From Trissonchulus latispiculum (taxonomy: Eukaryota > Nematoda > Enoplea > Enoplida > Ironidae): 64,000 nucleotides of DNA. This document shows positions 21,401 through 28,846 of this stretch, one piece after another. Position 1 is the first letter of the stretch, and the number at the start of each line of letters is the position of its first letter. A model generated the notes under the pieces. The model worked only from the letters and a program-made list of their open reading frames with translations, did no database searches and was not told the DNA's origin. Location of the stretch: contig JASAND010020000.1 of assembly GCA_030248195.1 (NCBI GenBank), forward strand, positions 19,597-83,596, in the 5' to 3' direction. The position numbers and the translations under genes were made by a program.

Positions 21401-22856
21401 ATCCTATAGAGTTGACCTCATTTTGGTTATTCCTTCTTTACTTTTGTTCTAGAAGATGGTATATCTTCGGCTTTTTCTCCTGTTACTTCTGCTTCGGCTT
21501 CGGCTTATGCTAATCGGGGAAGGGTCGGAGGCCCCGTTTCGGGTCGTTCGGGTGGCGGAACTTCCCTAAGTCAGGCCTATAACCTAGTCGGCCTTCGCAG
21601 AGGTTTGTAACTTCACTTTAGCATTAACTCACCCTTTTAATTTTACTATAGCATTCTTTCCTTTCCTCCTTCACTGTTCGCCTTTATTTTTGTTTACAGT
21701 GTTTGATTTGTAGTAAAGCTAGCACTCGTGTGTTTTACATTAACTCGTCATTATATATTATTTGTAGTATAGCTTCGCTATTGTTGTTTTCATTTTAAGG
21801 ACTAGTATGACCTATGGCCAGGGATTTTAGTTTTGTTGTGTTCAAGTTTCTGATTTTGAGTAAGTTCTCAGCCCAAAGCCCAATACACTATCTTTTTTCA
21901 AAATCCTAGTATATACTTCTAACAACTTCACGGCTGTAATTATATATCAATATAACACCCAAAAAGGTTTTATTCCGGTTTTCTAGCAAAATCGTGATTC
22001 CTGTATTTGTTTAGATGGTGAAGGTGGAGATGGGACCCTGGGGGGCGGAGGAGCGGGAGGTGACGGAGATTGGACGGAGGATTTGATGAAGATTGTCCGG
22101 GAGCCCATGGACCACACCCTGAATCGAATGAAGAGATACAACGAAACCGTGACACAAGGATCCCCCAGTCCCACACCCCGTCCTGGATATTCAGGTAGAT
22201 GTTGGTCCAAATATATCACTTAATACATTGCTACTGCATTAAAAATGTGCTCTGATGCAGGCAGCTGTCACACAGACGACAGGTGTAAGCAATAGCGCAA
22301 AGCGCAACGACTACAAAATTGCTGATCCTGTTTTCGGTAGCGATACTGTTGCATGGTATCATTGCAGTGATGGCATTGTCATATGCCTACAGAACGGGAT
22401 ATTTATGGTTCTACTCCCGACAGGGCCAAGTTTCTGCTGAATAATATATAGTTAAATTTAAATTGTAAATGGTATGTTTCAGGTGCTGGTGATGTTCATG
22501 AAAATATTCAGGAATCCTACTCCACTAGCTATAAGCAGGTTTGTATTAGATCTCAGCATACAGTCATCGTTTAGAAAAAGTAATCAACTTGATGTGAAAC
22601 TGCCAGTAAATCGCATGAAACACGGGCAGGTTACAATTAGACAGATTAGTGGTTACCAGTTGGTCTAACTGATCCGGTTCGGTTAGTATATTTTACCTGA
22701 TGGCAAGATTTAATGGTGTGAAATAGCGAAAAACCAAAAATATATATAGTGTTTGTGAAAGAATTTCAGTTCAATAATGATCGGATTCTATTTTATTAGA
22801 ATTTGCCCTATTTTCATGTTTTTTGTCTATTTCAGGAATATACAACCGGTCGTTAG
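159..22856 (+). CDS. FN3-repeat transmembrane receptor, myotactin/LET-805-like (5' end outside window)
   Basis: Spliced gene of about 42 exons reconstructed from GT..AG sites, with matching phase at every junction. Order of the product: eleven FN3 domains (159 to about 10040), a receptor-phosphatase-like membrane-proximal domain (to 11484), an optional stalk exon, one of two TM exons, then a tail of about 690 residues ending in EYTTGR and a TAG stop at 22854-22856. The visible part is about 2060 residues. FN3 domains begin and end at phase-1 introns, as is usual for shuffled extracellular modules. There is no signal peptide because the N-terminus is upstream of base 1. The tail has no phosphatase or kinase motif. 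A long FN3 ectodomain, single TM and non-enzymatic tail fit nematode LET-805/myotactin, which links epidermal hemidesmosomes to muscle. Other FN3 receptors are possible, so the family name is inference while the exon structure is read directly. The individual blocks are listed separately. Confidence 0.85.
756..1479 (+). CDS. FN3 domain 2 (two exons)
   Basis: Exons 756-1012 and 1407-1479, inner intron in phase 0. Starts APLAPEDVRVDQ. Core LQISFLPPHPPYGVI has Phe where most copies have Trp. LELNAETQYAIQ then joins to VSAHTENGEWGAWSEPI, which restores the C-terminal strands. A CSGTSAAEANRLC segment contributes two cysteines that may form a disulfide; domain 7 has a similar pair. Confidence 0.87.
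1831..2406 (+). CDS. FN3 domain 3 (two exons)
   Basis: Exons 1831-2036 and 2295-2406. Starts EIPVLELAPRITAKTSN, with the core tryptophan in ITLSWQG. The second exon carries VDGLNPDTLYFFRIKVAHK, the typical tyrosine corner, and ends KTLCG with a split codon in phase 1. The inner intron is in phase 0. Confidence 0.87.
2649..3127 (+). CDS. FN3 domain 4 (two exons)
   Basis: Exons 2649-2719 and 2887-3127. Starts KPTQPPQNVEIKSMDYN, with the core tryptophan in VKVRWTAPDP. The tyrosine corner is replaced by LPGSTWRVQMR (Trp for Tyr), a conservative aromatic swap. It ends near SPEATTRVGGPP before donor gtaatg. The first exon is only 71 nt. Confidence 0.86.
3533..4033 (+). CDS. FN3 domain 5 (two exons)
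   Basis: Exons 3533-3726 and 3916-4033. DDIYVTATPDGYDRVSVSWQLP shows strands A and B with the core tryptophan. The second exon has LTPYSEYEITVTARTPP, the tyrosine corner, and ends TLVRTGET in phase 1. A single CPP cysteine is present. Confidence 0.86.
4311..5296 (+). CDS. FN3 domain 6 (two exons, 686-bp inner intron)
   Basis: Exons 4311-4459 and 5146-5296. QPSGSPRNVQIKEIQEE, LTFDWLPP and the DGLVPGTRYQFQIRAFTSAGPGPYSE block form a textbook FN3 domain. The inner intron (4460-5145) is long for this part of the gene. It contains a T-rich stretch around 4540-4580 and an inverted repeat tatgccctcatagatctatgagggcata near 4913-4941, but no recognised element. Confidence 0.88.
5523..6019 (+). CDS. 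FN3 domain 7 (two exons)
   Basis: Exons 5523-5785 and 5953-6019. AGFPPRELHTIKVDATSA, LTWLPPYPVRGTIDSY, then LEPGTTYTVK joined to VRARERIWGPWSRDLSF. Cysteines in ELGCAGVS and ESLCYTL match the layout of domain 2, so domains 2 and 7 look like the closest relatives within the array. Confidence 0.88.
6163..6647 (+). CDS. FN3 domain 8 (two exons)
   Basis: Exons 6163-6266 and 6437-6647. MSGGGSLELLEAQPTSLKIKW gives strands A and B. The second exon has LKERTQYNINATGFESVGSP, an N-glycosylation sequon (NAT) and the C-terminal strands ending TTDDG. The following intron carries a purine tract and a foldback element. Confidence 0.85.
6711..6862 (+). repeat. Homopurine (G-rich/GA) tract in intron
   Basis: About 150 bases made almost only of A and G, starting with an A run and passing through GGGGGA/GAGAGG blocks and a G run of more than ten. 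All open frames across it are low-complexity (Arg/Gly/Lys/Glu on one strand, Pro/Ser on the other) and are not genes. Such a tract can form triplex or G-quadruplex structures; that is inference from composition. Confidence 0.9.
7100..7531. mobile_element. Foldback (MITE-like) element in FN3 intron
   Basis: Left arm about 7100-7225 and right arm about 7400-7531 are near-perfect inverted repeats. For example gagtatgacaagcgtcata on the left is answered by tatgacgcttgtcatactc on the right, and cctctgcacgctatcggctg by cagccgttagcgtgcagagg. The arms of about 130 bp flank a spacer of about 175 bp. It lies inside the 1018-bp intron 6648-7665. Ends and target duplication are not clearly defined. Confidence 0.75.
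7666..8352 (+). CDS. FN3 domain 9 (two exons)
   Basis: Exons 7666-7799 and 8166-8352. AVDTSSFPAPSNLHLIKK, LHVEWDPPE, and in the second exon LRPGNGYNITVQAGTEKRFGE (tyrosine corner plus an NIT glycosylation sequon). Ends STLPI in phase 1. The 366-bp inner intron holds no recognised feature. Confidence 0.86.
8572..9130 (+). CDS. FN3 domain 10 (two exons)
   Basis: Exons 8572-8663 and 8965-9130. GASHILRLRDRTPNSLHVEWNPVW followed by LQVVPIFGGPRTTYTV, LQPATAYNVTLTPIGL and YATLPP. NVT is a glycosylation sequon. Domains 9 and 10 share the LHVEW core and the YxTLP ending, suggesting a tandem duplication. Confidence 0.86.
9235..10177 (+). CDS. FN3 domain 11 and linker (three exons)
   Basis: Exons 9235-9335, 9532-9687 and 9972-10177. 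KWLTVENVTVCDQTKYAIAFSW then IRYAAPNHQKWTEEG, a CPGNPC pair, and LEDTPESYTIQIRVWVDGFW. After VIDPVVPGPTEEPKPCC the last exon runs into a hydrophilic linker (PLDEESGASN) that begins the membrane-proximal domain. The exon ends with two bases of a split codon (phase 2), unlike the FN3 boundaries. Confidence 0.85.
10521..10898. mobile_element. 378-bp MITE-like element in intron
   Basis: Inverted ends at 10521-10540 (TTATGCCAAAcAGtGGCCCA) and 10879-10898, its complement with two mismatches. Inside, a block built on the palindrome CGCCCATGGGCG occurs three times (about 10551, 10795 and 10872). The first two, with the following gttttttcgggcggtg-type sequence, form a direct repeat about 245 bp apart. 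Sits in the 847-bp intron 10178-11024. No transposase is visible. Confidence 0.65.
11025..11484 (+). CDS. Membrane-proximal domain resembling receptor tyrosine phosphatases (two exons)
   Basis: Exons 11025-11277 and 11457-11484. RYFVIVDKRAQRGSYNE, YIAGAFDRATL, FTIGDGEVYGGYINYPLVPG and ETYGWAQVSVLWWEK follow the order of conserved blocks that I recall just outside the membrane in LAR- and PTPRM-type receptor phosphatases (YxVVV, YIAA, FxxGDGxxYxGYxNxPL, GxxY). The second exon adds only KPNVIAYYR. No phosphatase domain follows, so this module is used here by a non-phosphatase receptor. Family resemblance is from memory of motifs, not a search. Confidence 0.75.
11767..11907 (+). CDS. Phase 1-1 cassette exon (stalk), 141 nt
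   Basis: Acceptor cttaag at 11761-11766, donor gtagca at 11908. Encodes DPVTILWILWPSYRRP and then a hydrophilic Lys/Pro/Thr segment ending GLLGK. It begins and ends in phase 1, so it can be skipped without breaking the frame between 11484 and either TM exon. The short hydrophobic ILWILW followed by YRR could sit at the membrane surface but is too short for a helix that spans it. The acceptor has a weaker pyrimidine tract than its neighbours, consistent with optional use. Confidence 0.65.
12403..12532 (+). CDS. TM exon A (alternative to TM exon B)
   Basis: Acceptor gttttgtag, donor gtaata at 12533. Encodes DAANPMAGVASAIPAW followed by about 23 hydrophobic residues rich in Leu and Ile, then CICALCLYC and Arg. 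It begins in phase 1 (g|at) and ends in phase 2 (cg|). Joined to the exon at 14087 it gives ...YCRR, a positive stop-transfer end. The intracellular-edge cysteines are possible palmitoylation sites (inference). Confidence 0.85.
12533..13539. other. Intron between the two TM exons
   Basis: About 1 kb, T-rich, with no open frame that fits the exon phases and no repeat I recognise. Being the spacer between mutually exclusive exons it is where competing RNA pairing or regulator sites would be expected, but I see no obvious complementary pair. The intron 13655-14086 after TM exon B likewise shows nothing recognisable. Confidence 0.4.
13540..13654 (+). CDS. TM exon B (alternative to TM exon A)
   Basis: Acceptor tgttttgtag, donor gtaagc at 13655. 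Encodes DSYSSAVVAEWPWWW, about 18 residues almost all Leu/Ala, then CCCLFWCCS. It has exactly the same phases as TM exon A (in 1, out 2) and starts with the same split Asp codon. Including both A and B would shift the frame, so they can only be used one at a time. The Leu run is coded largely by CTG/CTT repeats. Confidence 0.82.
14087..14168 (+). CDS. Cytoplasmic tail, first exon
   Basis: Completes the split codon from either TM exon and encodes RYRRRKEQRRIQVNHRSP, a strongly basic juxtamembrane stretch, then ALLGLEEGG. The proposed donor is a weak gttagc at 14169. If it is not used the frame stays open 35 more codons to TGA at 14274-14276, giving a receptor with almost no tail. Confidence 0.75.
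14414..14978 (+). CDS. Tail exons with short coiled coil and acidic/basic segment
   Basis: Exons 14414-14501, 14648-14673 and 14921-14978. The first encodes KEKGEMAQNLRALETRID followed by NIRTQLESRVS, with heptad-like spacing fitting a short coiled coil. The second is a 26-nt microexon (DKYGSRDGD). The third encodes RDSDSSSDDERRKRRGRYK, a serine/acidic run that resembles a casein kinase 2 site, followed by a basic patch. All phases join. The first intron is 146 bp, the second 247 bp. Confidence 0.75.
15242..16006 (+). CDS. Tail exons with four GYxxGFRDA repeats
   Basis: Exons 15242-15477 and 15767-16006. Four copies of a nine-residue motif: GYVRGFRDA (15262-15288), GYVQGLRDA (15364-15390), GYMQGFRDG (split by the intron, 15466-15477 plus 15767-15781) and GYIEGFRDA (15869-15895). 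They are separated by Arg/Glu-rich helical linkers such as ARRRLDEEYGG and LLRRLEEQYP. The block ends in a predicted helix, RLTEISERLSTLERQK. I do not recognise this repeat as a named domain; it should be a folding or binding module of the tail. Confidence 0.83.
16007..17160. other. Long intron in tail region
   Basis: 1154 bp with no recognised repeat or coding exon. A C-rich patch aacccccccctaatta lies near 16908-16922. Open frames at 16652-16849 and 17104-17160 do not fit splice phases and are not supported. Confidence 0.5.
17161..18098 (+). CDS. Tail exons, Ser/Thr/Tyr-rich linker region
   Basis: Exons 17161-17227, 17572-17684 and 18002-18098. They encode AAPSSAGPPVTEETHTTKIY, then LPDGVGYSTAGQQLAQELEQ with MDSSSRRSTLRKHYT, then PGDYMKYPSDTEGYASTGRR and RALSASNVGR. 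The RRST and RRAL context and many tyrosines suggest phosphorylation sites (inference). Introns of 344 and 317 bp contain nothing recognised. Confidence 0.78.
18469..19232 (+). CDS. Large tail exon with internal donor and read-through C-terminus
   Basis: Acceptor ttgtttag. The spliced form is 18469-18927 (donor gtaaat at 18928), encoding EYYPPVSPVSSTPRVFRDHS to GPEPEPGYDY, rich in Arg, Ser, Tyr and Pro. If that donor is not used the frame continues without interruption for 101 further codons (GKFSLRGGPAFDSPL to GGYSSAY) to TAA at 19230-19232. The extension keeps the same Ser/Tyr/Arg-rich character and GC-richer coding composition, so it looks like real protein. The gene probably makes two tails: a short one ending here and a long one continuing to 22856. 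Confidence 0.75.
19513..19548 (+). CDS. 36-nt phase 1-1 microexon
   Basis: Acceptor attgtgcag, donor gtaagc. Encodes DFGRSRYVSFFN. It is flanked by clean splice sites and is symmetric in phase, so it can be added or dropped between 18927 and 20374. Small size lowers certainty. Confidence 0.55.
19709..19773 (+). CDS. Possible alternative terminal exon
   Basis: Acceptor tttttgtag at 19700-19708, phase 1, reading AGADSCFEFIVENFQF then KLYVV and stop TAA at 19771-19773. It joins in frame to 18927 or 19548. The composition is AT-rich like the introns, so it may be chance. Confidence 0.25.
19774..21452. other. Long introns around exon 20374-20529
   Basis: T-rich introns of about 825 bp (19549-20373) and 923 bp (20530-21452). 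A short G run (gtgggggggaagg) lies near 20958. Nothing else stands out. Confidence 0.4.
20374..20529 (+). CDS. Tail exon, phase 1-1 (156 nt)
   Basis: Acceptor tttctcttcag, donor gtagta. Encodes DTYQSHSRQVRSESKSQAYG, a Gly/Ser-rich run (GGAVGSSGRGGAYSIG) and DDREPTSTTPLLAR. Symmetric phase makes it a potential cassette. Confidence 0.75.
21453..21602 (+). CDS. Tail exon, phase 1-1 (150 nt)
   Basis: Acceptor ttttgttctag, donor gtttgt. Encodes EDGISSAFSPVTSASASAYA, GRVGGPVSGRSGGGTS and LSQAYNLVGLRR. Low complexity Ser/Ala/Gly, likely disordered. The following 412-bp intron contains no recognised element. Confidence 0.72.
22015..22194 (+). CDS. Tail exon, phase 1-1 (180 nt)
   Basis: Acceptor gtatttgtttag, donor gtagat. 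Begins with a Gly/Asp run (DGEGGDGTLGGGGAGGDGDW), then TEDLMKIVREPMDHTLNRMK, the most helix-like part of the distal tail, and SPSPTPRPGYS, a proline-rich possible SH3 or WW ligand (inference). Confidence 0.75.
22483..22856 (+). CDS. Terminal exons of receptor
   Basis: Exons 22483-22538 and 22836-22856. GAGDVHENIQESYSTSYKQ joins in phase 0 to EYTTGR and TAG at 22854-22856. Acceptors ggtatgtttcag and tgtctatttcag are strong. Confidence 0.72.
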
Positions 22857-23837
22857 CAGCACAGACCTGGTTTCAATGACATCTGAAAAATTATCTTATT
22901 TATGATTTGTTTTTAAAAGTGAAATTCTTTGAATGGACTCTGCGACGTTCACCCCCACATATATCTTCTGACCGGCCCTCTCCTGGCCCGTCTCCCATTC
23001 TGCCACCTTTTTCCATTGTCTGATATATTCACTGCCGTTTTAATATTAATATCTGTCTGTCCTCACTTGTTTTTTCACGCCTTTGAAAACTGCATAATAA
23101 TTTCTTTCCTGTGTATTTCTGTGAACAGCTAGCGCTTTCTATGATGCAACGATTTATTTCATCATATCGTGTACCTATGTTTTTCTTGTTAGATTGTTAT
23201 TATAACATATTTTTGCTAATACATTAATAATAATTGCTTAATTTTGTTGAAATTGTATAAAACTGTTAACTATACTTTGTTTTATGATTGCTGATTTAGC
23301 TTGGTGATGGTTGGAGCTGCTAAGTTTTACTGTGTAACAAAAATTTTAGTGTACGAATTTCAAAACTTTGCGACTTTGCAATATATTAGAATTTAAACAT
23401 TTTTATATTTGAGCAGTAGCTTATTTTATATTCAAAATGTGGTAGGTAGCAGAATTGTAGGTGATCATTACAACATTATGTTCAATTTGCCAGGCTAGCT
23501 GTGTTTGTTTTGGTAACTGTTTTGCTCATTAGTGGCCTTTTTACTTAGTGAATGATTTTTGTTTCTTCCTTTAAGTTATTCTTTTCTCGAAGACTAAATT
23601 TTTTGAAAATTCTTTTCCAAAAAAGTCTCAATTTGCTGTAGTGCGTCGAACTAATCAGTCATTCTCATTAGTAATGTAATTAATCTTATTGTAGATAGAT
23701 AGCTATAATGTAGAGATTATTATGATTTTGATGAATACTTATGTTTTTAAATGAAATTAGCTTTTGCCAGTGCCGTATTTTAAATATCCGGTTGTGGACT
23801 TTTAATAAACAACCTTGCGTTTAAGTTGTATTCCAAG
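22857..23837. other. Presumed 3' UTR and flank of receptor gene
   Basis: About 980 bp of AT-rich DNA after the stop codon without a credible open frame. A canonical AATAAA at 23804-23809 (tttaataaacaacc) is the only such hexamer I noticed and is a candidate polyadenylation signal. The hAT-like insertion begins 29 bp later. Confidence 0.4.
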
Positions 23838-26804
23838 TAGAGTTGGGACCGGTTCCAATTTTCAAAACCGGTTCCGGTTCTAGCTTCCGGTTCCCGGTTC
23901 CAAGTACAAAATTAGTAGTTACATTTTGACATTATTTAATATTGGATGCAGGCCAGGGTTTTTTGCGTCCAGAAGTGCGTCTGGACGCAAAGTTTCTTAT
24001 CTTGACGCAACGAAATTTTAACGGGACGCAAGCTAGACGCAACATTATTTCGGGAGAAAATTCACTTTTGTAAAAGTGAAAACTAAATGTTTCCAGTACC
24101 AATTTTTCCATATTTTCCAAAAATTTTCTCAGTTTCTGGGGGGCTCCGCCCCCCAGACCCCCTGGTGTTTTCCACTATGTCATCGAATGCCAACGCTTTG
24201 TAATGTGTCAGTACTTGTTGAGTTATTAGTTGAGTTATCTACCTGTATCGATACATAACAGGTCAAAGCCCATTATTAATAAAATTTGTAGCCGTAGCCG
24301 AATATCCAAATTTTTGGGATCCTGTAATGTAATGAGGTTCATACAATTGCATTAGCACAGTTTTTAAAGTCTAAATTTTGTTCTCGACTGGATTTTCAAA
24401 ACATTTTCAGTTTCTGGGGGTTAATCCCTTAATTACCAAAAGTCACCAAATTTGTAGAGTATCCAATTTTTGGTTTGGTTCATTTAAAGCATTCTAGCGC
24501 AGTCATCGAAAAACGTTTGTCCTGAAGAAATTCAGGCATTAAAGGGTTAATCAATCGTATTCGTAACCAACGTTAATATTTCACTGTTTTTGCCTTTGAT
24601 TAATACTGCACTACGCATCGCATGCACGCTCTTTGTCTATTGATACTGCCTTCTCAAAATGAAAACAACTCAAAATTCTATAATTTACAAATGTAATTTA
24701 CACAAAAAATGCATTAGGTATTTTAGCTAAATGTATCTGATGACAAATTAATCTTTTTAATCATTTTCATTACGGATTTATCCGTAATTTCAAAAAGTTC
24801 TTCAACTTCTGGGGGCTCCGCCCCCCAGACCCCCCGCTGCTTGTTTGTCATAATGTTTCCGGAATTCATTAGTTGTCAGAGTTTTCGAAACAAGATTACT
24901 TCCTTTGTTCTGAATGATATTAATTTTATAGATATTTAACTAATTCTTAATTAGTTTAACTATAACATCAAAACATCTGAATAATGTGTGTCAATAATAT
25001 CAAAAATTGGTCATGATATGTGTTAGATACAACAGATGCGAATTAAATTGTTTTCAACGTTTGCATTACGGATTTTTCCGTAATCGCAAAAAATTTTCTC
25101 AACTTCTGGGGGCTCCGCCCCAGACCCCCGTCGTGCATATTGGGCATATTTCACATATTTTGTAATCGTGCATTACTGTTCAGTAGCATCACCGTTCTAA
25201 GTACTTTTTCATACGATTAAATTATGTTTCACTAAAGAAATAATCGGCATTTTTATAAAGAATACAATTTTTGCATATAAAACACGCTAAAACAATAATT
25301 TTACCTGGACGCAAAATTTCTTAACGGGACGCAACTTAAAATTAGCTGGACGCAATGTTGACGCAAATCCGAAAACCAAAAAACCCTGATGCAGGCCCGC
25401 AGCAAGGGTTATACAATCAAAATTTTAAAGCAATACTGCAAAACAATTGGAATAGGTAACTTTAACTTTAAATAGGTATTTTTATTTCTTTAAAAAGAGT
25501 GCAGTGTCAGAAGCAAATAGCTTCCAAAACATTTAAATGCATTTAAAATATTTAAAAGCTGAAAGCCAAATTAGAAAGAAGAACAGATATATTAAAGTTA
25601 TACTTAACGAGGAAATGTACAGTCGCTTGATTACACAAAATAGTTAACAGATATTTCTACATGCTGTTCCATTAATTTGAACTTTGATTGATTTTCGTCT
25701 CCGTTGCCGATAGCTTTAAATAAGAAAATAAGTACTCAACTTTCGAAGTTTTCTACTCCTCTAAAATTTACTATTTTAAAAAAAATGTTGCTTAAATCTT
25801 GCGTGCTGACAACACCACCTTCCATTTACCAATTTTTTGAGAAGATATACTCAATTTCCGACTACATCCCATCGAGCTCTCATCTTTTCTATGAGGTTAA
25901 TATTTAAATATGTAAGCTGGTTAAAGTTTTCATTCGGCGATGTATCGTTCACGTCTGAACGAAAGTGCCCGTCTTTCATCAATTATATACAATTGGAATT
26001 TTAGAACAGAAAATTTCAAAAATTCGTTAAAATTAATTTAGAGACATTTTCACAGCTGCATTTTGTAATACACACAAAATTACTTAACAAAATTTGAAAA
26101 ATCAGAAGCATGAAAACAAAAAATTACGAAATTCCTTCCGGAAAAAAGGAAGTAGAAATTTTCCCTTACAATACATTTTCATAATTTATCAAGTATGTTT
26201 AACATTTAATTTTTGTCTTAACAGACGGGATAATGTCACTAGTGTTGATTCAAAGAAACATTTGAAATTTCTCTTAATTCTATGCCTCGGCTTCAGTGAA
26301 ACCTGAAACATGCCTCGATCGCCTGAAAAGGGGAAGCGGTGAGTTTGTGTCACCTCCAGTGGAAGCTGAAGCTGTCGTTTGCAGTTTAGGGTCTAAATTT
26401 ATTCTACGGAGTATCAGCTTCAGTTTCAGTTCCAATAATTGTACCTTCATTTCACGTTTAGTTTGAAACTCTTAATTATTATCAGTCTCATCCTACATAT
26501 TTCGCCTTCAGGTCTAAATTTGTTTCGTTTCAGTTCAAACTGGATTTTTAGTTTCAATTTCAGTCACTAGCTTGAAAAAGACAATATGAATGGCAACAGT
26601 GAATGGCCACAAAAACAAAATCCAGCTTTTGCAAAATTTAAACTCCTGCAAAAAAATTAGTTCAAGTCCATTTTTAAGAGTGGAACCGGCCGGTTCCAAA
26701 TCCTACCGGTTCCGGTTCCGGTTCCGGTTCTAAAATTCCTTCCGGTTCGGTTCCGGTTCCGGTTCCGGTTCCAACCGGTTCTAGTGGAACCGGTCCCAAC
26801 TCTA
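23838..26804 (+). mobile_element. hAT-like non-autonomous element, CCGGTT-array type (copy 1)
   Basis: Ends TAGAGTTGGGACCGGTTCC and its complement. The flanking 8-bp direct repeat attccaag occurs at 23830-23837 and 26809-26816; a 4-bp tata separates the right end from it. Both ends carry clusters of CCGGTT/GGTTCC. A second hAT-like element is nested at 23954-25388. The rest is closely similar, in inverted orientation, to 60064-61888. No transposase open frame is visible. An 8-bp duplication and a YAGNG-type end fit the hAT superfamily. Confidence 0.85.
23954..25388. mobile_element. Nested hAT-like MITE with CAGGGTTTTTTG ends
   Basis: Begins CAGGGTTTTTTGCGTCC and ends CCAAAAAACCCTG. Target duplication atgcaggc at 23946-23953 and 25389-25396. 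The other copy of the host element (near 61741) has a single atgcaggc, so this is a proven insertion. Subterminal regions are rich in GGACGCAA/TTGCGTCC and tagacgcaa/ttgacgcaa motifs, which would suit transposase binding. The interior has three copies of a GGGGGCTCCGCCCCC module (near 24138, 24809 and 25107). Confidence 0.88.
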
Positions 26805-26816
26805 TATAATTCCAAG

Positions 26817-27007
26817 GTTTAGCAGGACTTAGTTAGTATAGGAATCCCTAAAATTCAGCTCTGCTAGCATTGAACCAGATAGACCTATGTTCCTTGAAAA
26901 AGACTGCTAGGAGTTAGTTACACTACTGTAGAACAAGAGAGGAGAGTACAACTACGGTACTTCTGTGTCCTCTCTCTTCTTTTATCACTGCAGGTCAACG
27001 TTGGTTT
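26817..27007. other. Unassigned spacer
   Basis: About 190 bp between the hAT-like element and the first degenerate TTAA element; nothing recognisable apart from a short inverted pair, agagaggagagtac/tcctctctct, near 26935-26977. Confidence 0.4.
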
Positions 27008-27011
27008 TTAA

Positions 27012-28013
27012 GATGGTGGTTTTTTGTAGGCAATAATTTTGAGCCATCGTTCCCCTATCATTACTTGGAGTGGAGTTATATATTTTGTCTATCAAAATTA
27101 GCCAACATTTTCTCTTTCAATGGATGGATACCCGGAAACTAATTTTGGTTTTTGAGAAATACATATTTTACCAAATATTTGACTGAGTGTAAAAAGTTTC
27201 AGATTGTTTGCAGAATGCAGACTGAATAAAATGTTTCCAAGTTTGGGCATCGTTTTATATCATTCGGAATGAATCGAACAGCTGGGAACCTTTTCTACAT
27301 GGTTATTGTGAACTCCGTTCTTTTTTGGGAGAAAATTAGTTAAAATGCGCTAGCTAAATATTGTATACTTTCCTCAACTTTGTCAAGCCATTGCTATTAC
27401 CTTATTTAGAAAGCAGCAATTTAAAAACAAAAACTAAACTAAGACTAAAAAAGCTCACGGGGTATTTTTGTGTAAAACAAAATAATGTGAGTTGCTAAAT
27501 GGCAGATCTGCAGTCTGCAGCTTGTAGAGTAAATGCACCGCAATCGCTGGAAACAAACTCCATTTTAAACAACAACCTATGTATGTGGTAGTAATTGGAA
27601 GATAACCCAGCCTCAGATGTTTGACTCTGTGGCGGCCTTCAAATCAACATCCTTGGTTCAAGCGTACAGCGTTGTTCAATAAACATTGGATAGTTTGATT
27701 TCAGAGTTTCTGGCAAAGTATGAGAATTGGCTATATTTCACGATAGTGAAAAGCTAGAAAAATGCTTTCAAATGCAAACAGGTAGAGCTCAATGAGATCT
27801 TTCGCATGAATATAAACATGACTATGCTGCGGTACCCACTGTCAGAAATACGTAATATCTGAAATGCCGAATAATTATATAAAGAGGGATTGTGCGGAGG
27901 GTGTAGCCGTGTAAGTAGGCAAGCTGTTTAGAAAGTTTCATGACTCTTGGACATGATGTGGGTTGTATATTGTATACTAACAATATAGGTAGGTACCCAA
28001 AAATCACCTCCTT
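27012..28013 (+). mobile_element. Degenerate TTAA-type element
   Basis: Begins gatggtggttttttgtaggc after TTAA (27008-27011). It shares, with gaps, the internal order of the intact copies: attacttggagt near the start, gcagcaat with ctaaaaaagctcacggggtatttttgtg in the middle, gcggagggtgtag near the end, and cccaaaaatcacctcctt at its terminus. Heavily diverged, so it is older than the copies at 28847 and 29596. Confidence 0.65.
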
Positions 28014-28020
28014 GAGTTAA

Positions 28021-28700
28021 CAACATAAGCAATGCAATTCTTTAGCAAAATTGTTTACGAAAAATTTTTGGGTTCCCTTGGGTTCCGCTTGGAAAACTTA
28101 AATATTAAAAATTCTAAAATTTCAAAATTTTGCTGCAGATCGATCGCTAATGTATATTAGGTTTTCTTAGGTTTCTAATAAATCTTTAAAATAAATAAAT
28201 AAATTTCTAAATAAATTGAAATATTGGAGATTTTATCTCCGAGCTCAAATCTGTATGCAGGTCAAAGGCTCAATGCTCAATAAGAATAATAATAATCAAT
28301 TAAATTAAAATTTATTTTTAAGTTTATTTTAGAAAATTCATTGAATTAAGCTGAAATAAAAATTTTCAGTTTGCAAATTGAAATCTCTATTAATTGAAAT
28401 TAATCCAACTTTTAAACGTTAACCTGAATTTTGTAAACTTTCCTTTCAAAATTTCCCTAAGGAAAGATTTCACCATTGAGCTCAATTGTGGTTGAACTCT
28501 GAGACTAAAATTTCCAAAATTTCAATTGTATTTTCATTTTACTAAGAAAGATACTTTATTAGCTTTCATCGAATGCATTGATTGCTGCATATGATTATAT
28601 ATCTATTAAATAAACAAAAACAGGTTTTAGTTTTATCTTATACTTTTTTCTGCTTAACGGCTTGGGCTCCGAGATAAAAGTTTCCAAGCTTTAATTGGCC
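28021..28700. other. Unassigned AT-rich DNA
   Basis: No coding frame or defined repeat seen; aataaa/aaataa strings and AT runs only. Sequence related to the host repeat of the next entry begins around 28700. Confidence 0.35.
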
Positions 28701-28846
28701 CAAATCCGTTATCCGGCAGGTGCACAAATCCTTGTGCACAGCACTTGCACAACATTTAAATTTGTGCAGATTTCAAATTACAACTGAAATGTGATGAGTT
28801 TATACTCTTCCCGCATGTCCAAAGCTGTGTAAGAGCTGGTACTTAA

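Noticed and set aside
26094..26306. 70-residue frame also present at 60555-60752
   Set aside because: Shared because both are copies of one non-coding element; the frame has no recognised domain and no sign of selection that can be judged by eye.
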